From Pseudomonadota bacterium (GTDB lineage Bacteria > Pseudomonadota > Alphaproteobacteria > Reyranellales > Reyranellaceae): 64,000 nucleotides of DNA. Position numbers and translations under genes: made by a program. The notes beneath the pieces are model-generated. The model was not told the DNA's origin. It was given only the letters and a program-made list of their open reading frames with translations, and searched no databases. Location: the NCBI GenBank assembly GCA_018242505.1, contig JAFEBU010000075.1, positions 1 to 64,000 of the forward strand, read 5' to 3'. Each line of letters starts with the position of its first letter. Within the stretch, counting starts at the first letter, position 1. Shown in pieces: positions 54,378 through 62,569 of the stretch.

Positions 54378-55679
54378 ATGTCCGGCCGGTTGGTGAACGC
54401 ATTGGGTGCGGCGGCGGCGACGGCCGAAGCCTTCTCCGATACCGCCACGCTTCGTCACATGTTGCGCTTCGAAGCCGCGCTGGCGCATGCCGTGGCGGGC
54501 GCCGGTCTGATCCCGAAGAAATACGCGCCGGTCATCGAGAGGGCTTGCGATCCCGCGCTCTACGATCCGGCGGCGTTGGCCGAGGTCGCGCGGCGCAATC
54601 TCACCCTGACCGTGGCTGTCGTGAGGGCGTTGACCGCCGAAGTCAGGAAGCGCGATGCGAAGGCGGCGGCTTACGTGCATTGGGGGGCGACCAGCCAGGA
54701 CGTCCTCGACACCGCCATGGTCCTGCAGCTGGGCGAGGCCATGCCGCCGGTGGTGAAGAGCCTGCGCGGCATCGTCACCGCCTTCGCCGCGCTCGCCCGC
54801 AGGCATCGTGCGACGCCGATGATGGGCCGCACGCTTCTGCAGCCGGCGACGCCGCTGGCGCTTGGCCAGAAGATTGCCGGCTGGGCGTCCGATATCGATC
54901 GTGCGACACGACGTCTGGCCGCAAGCTTCGCCGAGACGCAGATCCTGCAGTTCGGCGGTGCCTCGGGATCGCTGTCGGCGCTCGGCAAGAAGGCCGGGCC
55001 GGTGATGAAGGCGCTGGCGCGACGCCTCGATCTCGCACTGCCGCCGGCCCCCTGGTTCGCGCAGCGCGTCAGGGTGGCGGCGCTTGCCCAGGATATGGCG
55101 CTCACCGTGGGCGCACTGGGCAAGGCGGCGCGCGATATCGCCCTCATGATGCAGCTCGAACTTTCAGAGATGGCCGAGCCGTCGGGGCCGGGAAGAGGTA
55201 GCTCCTCCACCATGCCGCACAAGCGCAATCCGGTCGGTGCAGGCCTCGTGCTCACCGCGGCCAGCCGCGCGCCGCAACTGGCCGCGACCATCGTCGCCGC
55301 CATGCCGCAGGAACATGAGCGCGCGCTGGGTGGCTGGCAGGCCGAATGGCCGTCGCTTGCGGCCCTGACCGAGGCGCTGGGCTCGGCAGTCGAAGGGATG
55401 GCCGAAGTGGCATCGGGCCTCACCATCGACGTTGCCCGCCTCAAGGCCAATCTCGACGCGACCGAAGGGACGGTCCTGGCCGAGCGCGCGACCTTCCTGC
55501 TGGCCGAAAGGATGGGCAAGCAAAAGGCCGGAGCGCTGGTGGAGAAGGCGCTGGCGCAGGGCGGATCGTTCGTCGAGGCACTGGGGCAATTCCAAGCCGA
55601 GCTCGGCGACGAGGCGGCGTTGCTCGGCTATTCACCGCAATTCGTCGACCGGCTTTTGGTCGACCTCAAGCGCCGATAG
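54378..55679 (+). CDS. PcaB-like lyase (3-carboxymuconate cycloisomerase / fumarase superfamily)
   Basis: The 433-residue product has the superfamily signature SSTMPHKRNPV followed by the PcaB-like HERALGGWQAEW. It also has AAAYVHWGATSQDVLDTAM and RTLLQPATPLALGQKIAGW. Members are 3-carboxy-cis,cis-muconate cycloisomerase, adenylosuccinate lyase and argininosuccinate lyase. The HERALGGWQAEW region favours the cycloisomerase group, but no other protocatechuate genes are nearby. It may therefore act on an imported amide-linked dicarboxylate. It lies 86 bp after the Urt-type importer. Confidence 0.75.
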   Translation: MSGRLVNALGAAAATAEAFSDTATLRHMLRFEAALAHAVAGAGLIPKKYAPVIERACDPALYDPAALAEVARRNLTLTVAVVRALTAEVRKRDAKAAAYVHWGATSQDVLDTAMVLQLGEAMPPVVKSLRGIVTAFAALARRHRATPMMGRTLLQPATPLALGQKIAGWASDIDRATRRLAASFAETQILQFGGASGSLSALGKKAGPVMKALARRLDLALPPAPWFAQRVRVAALAQDMALTVGALGKAARDIALMMQLELSEMAEPSGPGRGSSSTMPHKRNPVGAGLVLTAASRAPQLAATIVAAMPQEHERALGGWQAEWPSLAALTEALGSAVEGMAEVASGLTIDVARLKANLDATEGTVLAERATFLLAERMGKQKAGALVEKALAQGGSFVEALGQFQAELGDEAALLGYSPQFVDRLLVDLKRR

Positions 55680-55798
55680 CGGCGAGCGGAGCCAACGTCG
55701 GGTCGCGCCGCCCGGGTATCTCCTCACGTCCGGGAAACAGGCAGATGCGCTTTTTCCAGCAGCGCACGCAGGTCATCGCGCAACAGCTTTTCTGTCGC

Positions 55799-55828
55799 TT
55801 TATTTGTACATGTATATTTACAAATGGA
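55799..55828. promoter_or_regulatory. Operator candidate A (GntR/UTRA regulon)
   Basis: TTTATTTGT-N12-ACAAATGGA. The inner arms ATTTGT and ACAAAT are perfect inverted repeats, with the same 12-bp spacer as copies B and C. It lies 42 bp upstream of the D-2-hydroxyacid dehydrogenase start. Confidence 0.7.
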
Positions 55829-55869
55829 AGTCGCAACGATACGGTCGCGTCCGGCATCGCGGAGGGAAA

Positions 55870-56883
55870 ATGGCGGGCAAGCGGCGAAAGGCGGCGCAGG
55901 AGCGACTGCACCTTCACATCGAGAATCTGAGTGCGCTCGGCGAGGTCTTCGAGGCGAGCCGCGCGCGCGTGCAGGCCGCCCTGGCCGAGTATCCGCGGCT
56001 CAAGGGCAGGGTGCGGGTGACGATCGGCTACGATGGGAAGACTTTTGCCAGAAACATGCGCACTGCCGATGCCCTGTTCGGTTGGCGCTTCGATCGCGAA
56101 CGCCTGGCGGAAACGGCGCCGCGGCTCAAATGGGTCCATGCTCACGGCGCGGGTGTCAATCACCTGATGCCGCTCGACTGGCTGCCCCGCGGCGCGGTGC
56201 TCACAAACAGCCGCGGCGTGCATGGCGAGAAGGCCGACGAGTACACGCTGATGGCTCTCCTGATGCTCAACAATCATCTGCCGAGGATCGCCGCGAACCA
56301 GCGCAAGGCGAAGTGGGAGAAGCTTTACAGCACCTCCATCGCCGGCAAGATGCTCCTGGTCGTTGGGGTCGGGCATATCGGCGGCGGCGCGGCGAAATGG
56401 GCCAAGCGGCTCGGCATGCGCGTCGTCGGCATCCGTCGCACAGGGAAGCCGCACCGCCATGTCGATGAGATGTACCAGCCGCACGCGCTGGGCCGGTTGC
56501 TGCCCAAGGCCGATTTCGTGCTCGTATCGGCGCCGCACACGAGCTCCAGTCATCACATGATCGGCGCCGCCGAACTCGACCTGATGAAAGACGGCGCCGG
56601 CCTGATCAACTACAGCCGCGCCAATCTCGTCGACTATGCAGCACTGCGCCGGCATTTGCGACGGGGCCGCCTCAGCGCCGTGCTCGACGTGTTCGATCCC
56701 GAGCCGCTGCCGGCCGATTCGCCGCTCTGGAATACGCCGAACCTGATCGTGACACCGCATTGCTCGTCGGACGATCGCGAACTCTATACGCCGCGGACGC
56801 TGGATCTCGTGTTCAGAAACGCCGAACGCCTGATCGACGGCAAGCCGCTGCTCAATCGCGTCAATCCCACCATCGAGTACTGA
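55870..56883 (+). CDS. D-2-hydroxyacid dehydrogenase (NAD-dependent)
   Basis: The 337-residue product has the Rossmann motif VVGVGHIGGGAAKWAKRLGMRVVGIRR, INYSRANLVDYAAL carrying the catalytic Arg, DPEPLPADSPLW with the Glu, and VTPHCSS with the catalytic His. An acid-rich N-terminal substrate domain precedes it. ATG 55870 follows GAGGG. It would reduce a 2-oxoacid or oxidise a D-2-hydroxyacid. An operator shared with the downstream Rieske and reductase genes places it in the same pathway. Confidence 0.85.
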   Translation: MAGKRRKAAQERLHLHIENLSALGEVFEASRARVQAALAEYPRLKGRVRVTIGYDGKTFARNMRTADALFGWRFDRERLAETAPRLKWVHAHGAGVNHLMPLDWLPRGAVLTNSRGVHGEKADEYTLMALLMLNNHLPRIAANQRKAKWEKLYSTSIAGKMLLVVGVGHIGGGAAKWAKRLGMRVVGIRRTGKPHRHVDEMYQPHALGRLLPKADFVLVSAPHTSSSHHMIGAAELDLMKDGAGLINYSRANLVDYAALRRHLRRGRLSAVLDVFDPEPLPADSPLWNTPNLIVTPHCSSDDRELYTPRTLDLVFRNAERLIDGKPLLNRVNPTIEY

Positions 56884-56930
56884 GCTCCGGAGGATGTCGA
56901 CACGGAGCCCCGGTCGCGGAGGCGATCGAC

Positions 56931-56960
56931 CTTAATTGCCTATGTTACTTTACAAATAGA
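56931..56960. promoter_or_regulatory. Operator candidate B (GntR/UTRA regulon)
   Basis: The right half, ACTTTACAAATA, is identical to copy C, and the preceding TAT-N2-T also matches. The left arm (CTTAATTGC) is weaker, with 6 of 9 consensus bases at the same 12-bp spacing. It lies 66 bp upstream of the Rieske oxygenase gene. Confidence 0.65.
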
Positions 56961-57025
56961 TCGACGCATCCTAGCCTTTCGCCCGGATGTGTCGGTGAGA
57001 GATCCATCGTCATGGAGACTAAGCA

Positions 57026-58165
57026 ATGAGTGCACAAATCATCCTCGAACCGAACCTCTATCAAGGTGTGCGCAAGCCCGTCGATGAAGCGGAGACCTTG
57101 CCAACAACGTCCTATTACTCGGAGGAGTTCTACAAGGCCGAGGTCGACAAGCTGTTCATGAAGGTCTGGAACTTCGTCGGCCGCGACGATTGCGTGCCCA
57201 AGCCGGGCGATTATTTCACCATCGACTTCGCCGGTGTTCCGATCATCCTGACGCGCGACCAAAGCAACCGCGTGCGGGCGTTCGCGAACACCTGCCGGCA
57301 CCGCGGTTGCCAGATCGTCGAAGGTTCGGGCAACAGCAAGGCGCTGGTCTGCCCCTATCACGGCTGGACCTATGGGCTGAGCGGCGAATTGTTGGCGGCG
57401 CCGGAAATGCAGCTCACCAAGAATTTCGACCGCGGCGACTACGGTCTGAAGCCGATCCGACTCGAGACCTGGGAAGGCTTCCTCTTCGTCAACTTCGATC
57501 CCGCTGCCGGCAGCCTCATGGAGTATCTCGGCGATCTGCCGGAACGGCTCCGCTCCTATAACTTCGCCGACATGAAGATGACTCGCCGCAAGGAATACAT
57601 GCTGGCGTGCAACTGGAAGATCTACGTGGAAAACGCCATGGAGGCCTATCACGTGCCCATGGTGCACATGAAGACGCTCCATAAGCAGAGGCGGGAGACG
57701 CCGCCGCCCGTCCCCTCGAAGGGCAACTGGGTCGGCCTTTACGTGAAGCACAAGGGCAGCCGCGCGCTTCTCGACGGCGACGTCGGTTTTCCGCCGATCA
57801 AGACCCTGGAAGGTATGGCCGCGGAGGGCAGCCATTATCCCTTGATCTATCCCAGCACGATGTTCGGCTGCACCACCGACTGCATGTGGTGGCTGGAGCT
57901 TCACCCGCAGGGCCCGGAAAAGACCAAGCTGATCGTCGGCTCCTGCTTCCCGAAGGAAACGGTTGCCCGCGACGATTTCGACGAGGTCGTCGAGCGCTAC
58001 TACAAGCGCTGGGACATTTCGATCCCGGAAGACAATGCGATCTCGGAGCTGCAGCAGAAGGGCATTCGTTCGCCGCTGGCTTCGGCCGGAAGGCTGTCGC
58101 ACATGGAGCCCCTTGTGCACAGCATCGCGAACTGGACCTTGGACAAGGTTCTCGGCGGACGTTGA
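57026..58165 (+). CDS. Rieske non-heme iron oxygenase, alpha subunit (second)
   Basis: The 379-residue product has Rieske ligands C90-R-H92 and C109-P-Y-H112 followed by GWTYG. The iron site lies in ENAMEAYHVPMVHMK, with the two histidines five residues apart, and here Glu-Ala-Tyr stands where the first copy has Asp-Phe-Tyr. It likely hydroxylates or N-demethylates an amino-acid-like or guanidino compound taken up by the adjacent polar-amino-acid transporter. Its reductase is encoded separately at 60085. Confidence 0.9.
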   Translation: MSAQIILEPNLYQGVRKPVDEAETLPTTSYYSEEFYKAEVDKLFMKVWNFVGRDDCVPKPGDYFTIDFAGVPIILTRDQSNRVRAFANTCRHRGCQIVEGSGNSKALVCPYHGWTYGLSGELLAAPEMQLTKNFDRGDYGLKPIRLETWEGFLFVNFDPAAGSLMEYLGDLPERLRSYNFADMKMTRRKEYMLACNWKIYVENAMEAYHVPMVHMKTLHKQRRETPPPVPSKGNWVGLYVKHKGSRALLDGDVGFPPIKTLEGMAAEGSHYPLIYPSTMFGCTTDCMWWLELHPQGPEKTKLIVGSCFPKETVARDDFDEVVERYYKRWDISIPEDNAISELQQKGIRSPLASAGRLSHMEPLVHSIANWTLDKVLGGR

Positions 58166-58195
58166 CTGAAATCAAATCAGACAAGGGAGGGTAAA

Positions 58196-59047
58196 ATGTT
58201 TGGAATGCGGTCTCTTGGAAGACGAACAGCGCTGCTGGCCGCAGTGCTCGCTCTGGCGATGCCGGCGGTCGATGCCCATGCCAGGGATGGGAGCACGCTC
58301 GATACGATGCTCAAGAACAAGGTGCTTCGTGTCGGCTGGATCATCAACCCGCCGGGCTCGTCCAAGAACCTGAAGACGGGCGAAATCGAGGGCTTCTATA
58401 TCGACATCATCAAGTTCATCCTCGCCCAGGTGAACGTCACGCCGCAATATGTCGAGACCAAGTGGTCGACTTTCCCGGCCGGCCTGCAGTCGAATCAGTT
58501 CGACATCCTGGTCGGTGGCACCTATTCGACGATCCCCCGTTCGGCGGCGCTCGCGTTCACCAGGCCGATCTTCTTTTCGGGCTACACTGCCGCAGTCCGG
58601 CAGGGCGACGACCGGTTCCGCTCCCTTGCAGACATAGACAAGCCCGGCGTCACCGTGGCCGTCGTCCAGGGGAGTGGCGGCCACGAGTTCGTGAAGCGGA
58701 CCTTCAAGAACGCCAAGATCAACGCGCTCGATTCGGCCGATTTGGCAGCCGACCTGAACGAGGTGCAGATGAAGCGCGCCGATGTCGCCATCGAGGACAC
58801 CTTCACGACGCAGCGCTACATGGCCGCGCATCCCGGCCTGGTGAACCTCTTTGGCGACAAGCCGTTCAACATGTCGCCCATCGCCTGGGGCATGCGTCAT
58901 GGCGACTACGACCTGCGCGAGTTCATCGACAAGTCGCTCGAATGGATGAGCGTGAACGGCAAGATTGACGAGATCATCAACAACTATCCGGGCGCCAGCC
59001 GCTACGTCGTCGACGTGAAGTACCGGGAAATCAAGCCGGCCCAGTGA
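58196..59047 (+). CDS. Polar amino-acid-type ABC substrate-binding protein (SBP_bac_3)
   Basis: The 283-residue protein has a Sec signal peptide (RRTALLAAVLALAMPAVDAHA). The core KVLRVGWIINPPGSSKNLKTGEIEGFYIDIIKFI, FDILVGGTYSTIPRSAALAFTRPIF and VTVAVVQGSGGHEFVKR is typical of family 3 binding proteins. Its permease and ATPase are encoded 2 kb downstream beyond a regulator gene and a second promoter. Two strong stem-loops follow its stop codon. Confidence 0.9.
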   Translation: MFGMRSLGRRTALLAAVLALAMPAVDAHARDGSTLDTMLKNKVLRVGWIINPPGSSKNLKTGEIEGFYIDIIKFILAQVNVTPQYVETKWSTFPAGLQSNQFDILVGGTYSTIPRSAALAFTRPIFFSGYTAAVRQGDDRFRSLADIDKPGVTVAVVQGSGGHEFVKRTFKNAKINALDSADLAADLNEVQMKRADVAIEDTFTTQRYMAAHPGLVNLFGDKPFNMSPIAWGMRHGDYDLREFIDKSLEWMSVNGKIDEIINNYPGASRYVVDVKYREIKPAQ

Positions 59048-59049
59048 TC

Positions 59050-59081
59050 CCGGCAGCCGGTGGGCAAATTGAGGCTGCCGG
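59050..59081. terminator. Stem-loop directly after the binding-protein gene
   Basis: CCGGCAGCC (59050-59058) and GGCTGCCGG (59073-59081) form a perfect 9-bp stem with a 14-base loop, starting 2 bp after the stop codon. There is no T-tract. Such hairpins commonly protect binding-protein mRNA from 3' decay or reduce downstream expression. Confidence 0.55.
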
Positions 59082-59113
59082 ACGAGTTGGGTCGTGCTAA
59101 CGAACGACAACCG

Positions 59114-59142
59114 CGGGCCGGTGAGAAGAGTGGACCGGCCCG
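59114..59142. terminator. Second stem-loop before the GntR gene
   Basis: CGGGCCGGT (59114-59122) and ACCGGCCCG (59134-59142) form a perfect 9-bp GC-rich stem with an 11-base loop, 62 bp before the regulator gene. Again no T-tract follows. It could attenuate transcription into the regulator. Confidence 0.5.
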
Positions 59143-59203
59143 GATGGTGTGTCCCGATGTCTGGGCGTCAGGGCGAGCGTGACCGACGGCGGTAGGAGAA
59201 CGC

Positions 59204-59965
59204 GTGAGAAGAAGGATGATCAGTGAGGCCGCCAAGGCGCGCAACTACCATCCGTTTCCGAAATACCTGCAGATACGCGATGTTATTCTTCGGTGGCTGG
59301 CGTCCCAGGAGATCGGAGGACGGCTGCCGACGGAGATGGCCCTTTCCGACCAGTTCGGCGTAAGTCGGGAGACCATCCGGAAGTCGCTGAAGCGGCTCGA
59401 GCAGCGCGGCATCATCCGGCGGCGTCCGCGAGCCGGCACCTTCCTGGTGAAGCGGCCGGCGACGAGCTTCGATCTCCGACTGACCGGTCCGATCGAGGAA
59501 TTCGAGGACCTGGGCACAGCGACGACGACCAAGCTCGTGGGCCAGCGGTCGGTCGATGCACCTGCCGATGTCGCAAGTGCGCTCGGGCTTGTCGAGGGCG
59601 AGCAGGTTCACGAGCTTCAGCGGATCCGCTTCCTGCGCGGCGAACCTCTGCTCCTGCTCGACGCTTTCTTTCCGTTGGCGATCGGCCGGAAAATGGCGCG
59701 TCTCGACATACGCGAGGATCTTATCGTTCCCACGCTGCGTGGGATCCTCAAGATGCCGCTGCAGGAGGAATACCAGCAGGTCGATGCCATCGTGGCGACC
59801 GGCGCGCTGGCCAAGCATCTCGGCGTAGCGGTGGGCGCTCCGGTGCTGACGGTGAAGCGGCTGTATATCGATTCGCGGGAGAACCCTGCCGTCTTCTTCC
59901 GCGAGCACTTCCGTTCCGATCGGTACTTCTACACGATAAACCTGTCGCGCGGGCGCAGGCCCTGA
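59204..59965 (+). CDS. GntR-family regulator with UTRA domain (HutC-like)
   Basis: The 253-residue product has a GntR winged helix (KYLQIRDVILRWLASQEIGGRLPTEMALSDQFGVSRETIRKSLKRLEQRGIIRRRPRAGTFL) and a C-terminal UTRA ligand domain. That domain includes ALGLVEGEQVHELQRIRFLRGEPLLLLDAFFP, and MPLQEEYQQVDAIVA. It sits between two halves of a gene set whose three promoters share a palindrome, so it is the obvious candidate to bind those sites. The ligand is probably the transported substrate. Confidence 0.88.
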   Translation: MRRRMISEAAKARNYHPFPKYLQIRDVILRWLASQEIGGRLPTEMALSDQFGVSRETIRKSLKRLEQRGIIRRRPRAGTFLVKRPATSFDLRLTGPIEEFEDLGTATTTKLVGQRSVDAPADVASALGLVEGEQVHELQRIRFLRGEPLLLLDAFFPLAIGRKMARLDIREDLIVPTLRGILKMPLQEEYQQVDAIVATGALAKHLGVAVGAPVLTVKRLYIDSRENPAVFFREHFRSDRYFYTINLSRGRRP

Positions 59966-60001
59966 CGGCGAGGCGCCGTGCCGCTTCGGAAGCGATGCCG
60001 C

Positions 60002-60031
60002 TTTATTTGTCTATCATACTTTACAAATAAA
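60002..60031. promoter_or_regulatory. Operator candidate C (GntR/UTRA regulon), most perfect copy
   Basis: TTTATTTGT (60002-60010) and ACAAATAAA (60023-60031) are perfect 9-bp inverted repeats separated by 12 bp. The site lies 53 bp upstream of the reductase start, just after the regulator gene. Confidence 0.75.
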
Positions 60032-60084
60032 CGTTGCACTTTTACTGTGCGCCTCGGGCTCTGAAAGCGGATGCATGGGTCGGA

Positions 60085-61119
60085 ATGCCGTACAGCGTGA
60101 AGGTCGGGGCGCATGGAGTGCCTTCCTGCGTCAGGCAGGGCGAGACGGTGCTCGAAGCGCTTCTTCGCGATGGCGTCGACTATCCGCACGGCTGCACCAC
60201 CGGCGTCTGCGGGCTCTGCAAGTCGCGCGTGATCGCAGGCGAGGTCGAACTCGCCCAGTACTATCCGTCCGTTCTCACTGACGAGGAGCGGGCTGCGGGC
60301 CTCACGTTGGTCTGCTGCGCAACGCCACTGTCGAACTGTACGATCTCGCCGGTACAGACCGACGTGCTCTTGCCGTCGGTGACCTCGATCTGTGCCCGGA
60401 TCAACTGCATCGAGCGGCTGACCCACGACATTCTCCGCATCGGCGTCAGTCCGCAGGACGACACAGCCTTCCGGTTCCTGGCAGGACAGTACGCATCGCT
60501 GTCGACGGAGAAGATGCCGGCGCGCGAGTTCTCCATGGCAAACCGGCCGGGCAGCCCGGAGCTGGAATTCTTTATCCGGCGCGTACCTGGCGGGGCGTTC
60601 ACCGGCTTCCTCTTCGAGCAGGCCGCAGTCGGCCAGGTGCTGACGGTCGCCGGACCGTTTGGCCTGGCCTTCCTGCGCGAGGGCCACATCGGTCCCATGC
60701 TGGCGGTGGCCGGCGGTTCCGGTCTCGCGCCCGTGCTGTCGATCATCCGGACGGCGCTCGCCCATGGGATGGCGCAGCCGATCCGCTTGTTCATCGGCGT
60801 CCGTGCCGAGCGCGACGTCTATATGGAGCGCGAGCTCCTCGACTTGCAGGCCGCTCATCCGAACCTCTCGTCGACCTTTGTCCTCTCCGATCCGGAGGAG
60901 GGGTCGTGCCGGCCGGCCGGCCTGATCCACGAGGTGCTTGCGAGGGAGCTGGCGGGCGATGCGCTGGGAAACGCGCGCGCCTATGTGGCGGGGCCGCCGG
61001 TGATGGTGGAGGCGGTGTCGAAGGTGCTGATCGGCCTCGGGCTGCCGGCGACGGCCTGTCACGCGGACCCGTTTCTCACATCCGCCGACAAGATCAGTAG
61101 GGGGAGGAGGGCGGAATGA
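60085..61119 (+). CDS. Ferredoxin-type oxygenase reductase (N-terminal 2Fe-2S + FAD/NAD)
   Basis: The 344-residue product has an N-terminal plant-type ferredoxin domain with ligands in HGCTTGVCGLC and a fourth Cys in LVCCATPLSNC. An FAD-binding domain (EFSMANRPGSPE) and an NAD-binding domain (AVAGGSGLAPVLSIIR; AYVAGPPVM) follow. The order is the reverse of the VanB-type reductase at 3979 and matches phenol-hydroxylase P5/benzoate-dioxygenase-type reductases. ATG 60085 is chosen; the open frame further upstream runs into operator C. It is the likely partner of the Rieske oxygenase at 57026 and overlaps the permease gene by 4 bp. Confidence 0.88.
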   Translation: MPYSVKVGAHGVPSCVRQGETVLEALLRDGVDYPHGCTTGVCGLCKSRVIAGEVELAQYYPSVLTDEERAAGLTLVCCATPLSNCTISPVQTDVLLPSVTSICARINCIERLTHDILRIGVSPQDDTAFRFLAGQYASLSTEKMPAREFSMANRPGSPELEFFIRRVPGGAFTGFLFEQAAVGQVLTVAGPFGLAFLREGHIGPMLAVAGGSGLAPVLSIIRTALAHGMAQPIRLFIGVRAERDVYMERELLDLQAAHPNLSSTFVLSDPEEGSCRPAGLIHEVLARELAGDALGNARAYVAGPPVMVEAVSKVLIGLGLPATACHADPFLTSADKISRGRRAE

Positions 61120-61781
61120 CATATTCCTGGCATCTCGAGATGATCTGGGACTATCGGCAGGTTTTCGCGCGCGGCGTGGTCGTCACGCTTCAACTGACGA
61201 TCATTGCACTCGCCTGCGGGGTCGTGCTCGGCCTCGTCTTCGGGTTGATGCGTGGAGCGCGGAACTGGCTGCTGTCGATGCCGGCGATGATCTACATCGA
61301 GACCTTCCGCAGCACGCCGACCCTCGTCCAGCTCGTCTGGATCTACTACGCCCTGCCGATGCTGACCGGCGTGCAGCTCAGCGCCTTCAACTCCGTTGCC
61401 CTCGGCCTCGGGCTGCATACCGCCGCCTACCTGGCGGAGATCTTCCGCGCCGGCGTCAATTCGATCGACCGCGGGCAGATGATGGCCGCCAAGGCGATCG
61501 GCATGACGTATTTTCAGGCGATGCGGCGGATCATCCTGCCGCAAGCGACGCGCCGAATGGTGCCGCCGTTCATCAACGAGTTCGCGACCCTGATCAAGCT
61601 CACCTCGCTCGGATCGGTGGTGGCAGTGCCTGAAATCCTGCACGAGGCGAACAACGTCATCTCTGCCACGTTCCGGCCGCTTGAAGTCTATACCGCCGTG
61701 GCCGTGGTGTTCGCATTGATCGCCTGCCCGATGATCTTCGTTGCGCGGCTCCTCGAACGAATGCTGACGGCGAGGTCGTGA
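61116..61781 (+). CDS. Polar amino-acid ABC transporter permease (HisM/GlnP-like)
   Basis: The 221-residue membrane protein has FARGVVVTLQLTIIALACGVVLGLVFGLMRG, YIETFRSTPTLVQLVWIYYALP and the coupling motif AAKAIGMTYFQAMRRIILPQATRRMVPPFINE. It probably forms a homodimer pore. It works with the ATPase downstream and the binding protein at 58196. Confidence 0.92.
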   Translation: MTYSWHLEMIWDYRQVFARGVVVTLQLTIIALACGVVLGLVFGLMRGARNWLLSMPAMIYIETFRSTPTLVQLVWIYYALPMLTGVQLSAFNSVALGLGLHTAAYLAEIFRAGVNSIDRGQMMAAKAIGMTYFQAMRRIILPQATRRMVPPFINEFATLIKLTSLGSVVAVPEILHEANNVISATFRPLEVYTAVAVVFALIACPMIFVARLLERMLTARS

Positions 61782-61783
61782 TC

Positions 61784-62551
61784 ATGTCCGCCGAGCCCGT
61801 CATCCAGATCAGGAATCTGCACAAATCCTTCGGCGAACTCACCGTCTTGCACGGGATCGATTTGTCGGTCGCCAAGGGCGAGGTCCTGGCGATCATCGGT
61901 CCGAGCGGCTCGGGCAAGAGCACGCTGCTGCGCTGCATCAACCGGCTCGAGGACTACCAGGAAGGCACGATCGAATTCCTCGGCCAGTCGATGGGCTATG
62001 ACATTTCCGGCGGCCGGCGGCGGCCGTTGCCGGAGGCCGTCATCGCCAAGCGCCGGGCGCGGCTCGGCATGGTGTTCCAGAACTTCAACCTGTTTCCGCA
62101 CAAGACCGTGATGGAGAACCTGATAGAGGGGCCCATCATCGTGAAACGCGAGGCGCGCGAACAGGCCCGCAAGCGGGCCATGACGCTGCTGTCGAAGGTC
62201 GGGCTTGCGGAGAAGGCCGATATCTATCCCAACAGGCTCTCAGGCGGACAGCAGCAGCGCGCCGCGATCGCACGCGCCCTGGCGATGGAGCCGGAGGCGA
62301 TGCTGTTCGACGAGCCGACCTCGTCACTCGATCCGGAGCTGGTCGGCGAGGTGCTGGAAGTCATGAAGGCGCTGGCCCGGGAAGGCATGACGATGGTCGT
62401 CGTCACTCACGAGATGGGATTTGCCCGCGAGGTCGCACACCAGGTCGTGATGATGGATCGGGGCGTGATCGTGGAAAGCGGCGTTCCGGCGGATTTCTTT
62501 TCGCGGCCCAAGGAACAGCGGACGCGTGATTTCCTCAGCAAGGTTCTCTAG
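61784..62551 (+). CDS. Polar amino-acid ABC transporter ATPase (GlnQ-like)
   Basis: The 255-residue ATPase has Walker A GPSGSGKST, the MVFQNFNLFPHKTVMENLIEGP Q-loop region, signature LSGGQQQRAAIARAL, Walker B MLFDEPTSSLDPELVGEVL and the TMVVVTHEMGFAREV switch. The start may be ATG 61778 or 61784. It powers the polar amino-acid importer of the GntR/UTRA gene set. Confidence 0.92.
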   Translation: MSAEPVIQIRNLHKSFGELTVLHGIDLSVAKGEVLAIIGPSGSGKSTLLRCINRLEDYQEGTIEFLGQSMGYDISGGRRRPLPEAVIAKRRARLGMVFQNFNLFPHKTVMENLIEGPIIVKREAREQARKRAMTLLSKVGLAEKADIYPNRLSGGQQQRAAIARALAMEPEAMLFDEPTSSLDPELVGEVLEVMKALAREGMTMVVVTHEMGFAREVAHQVVMMDRGVIVESGVPADFFSRPKEQRTRDFLSKVL

Positions 62552-62569
62552 CGGAAACAGGAGCGGAAT

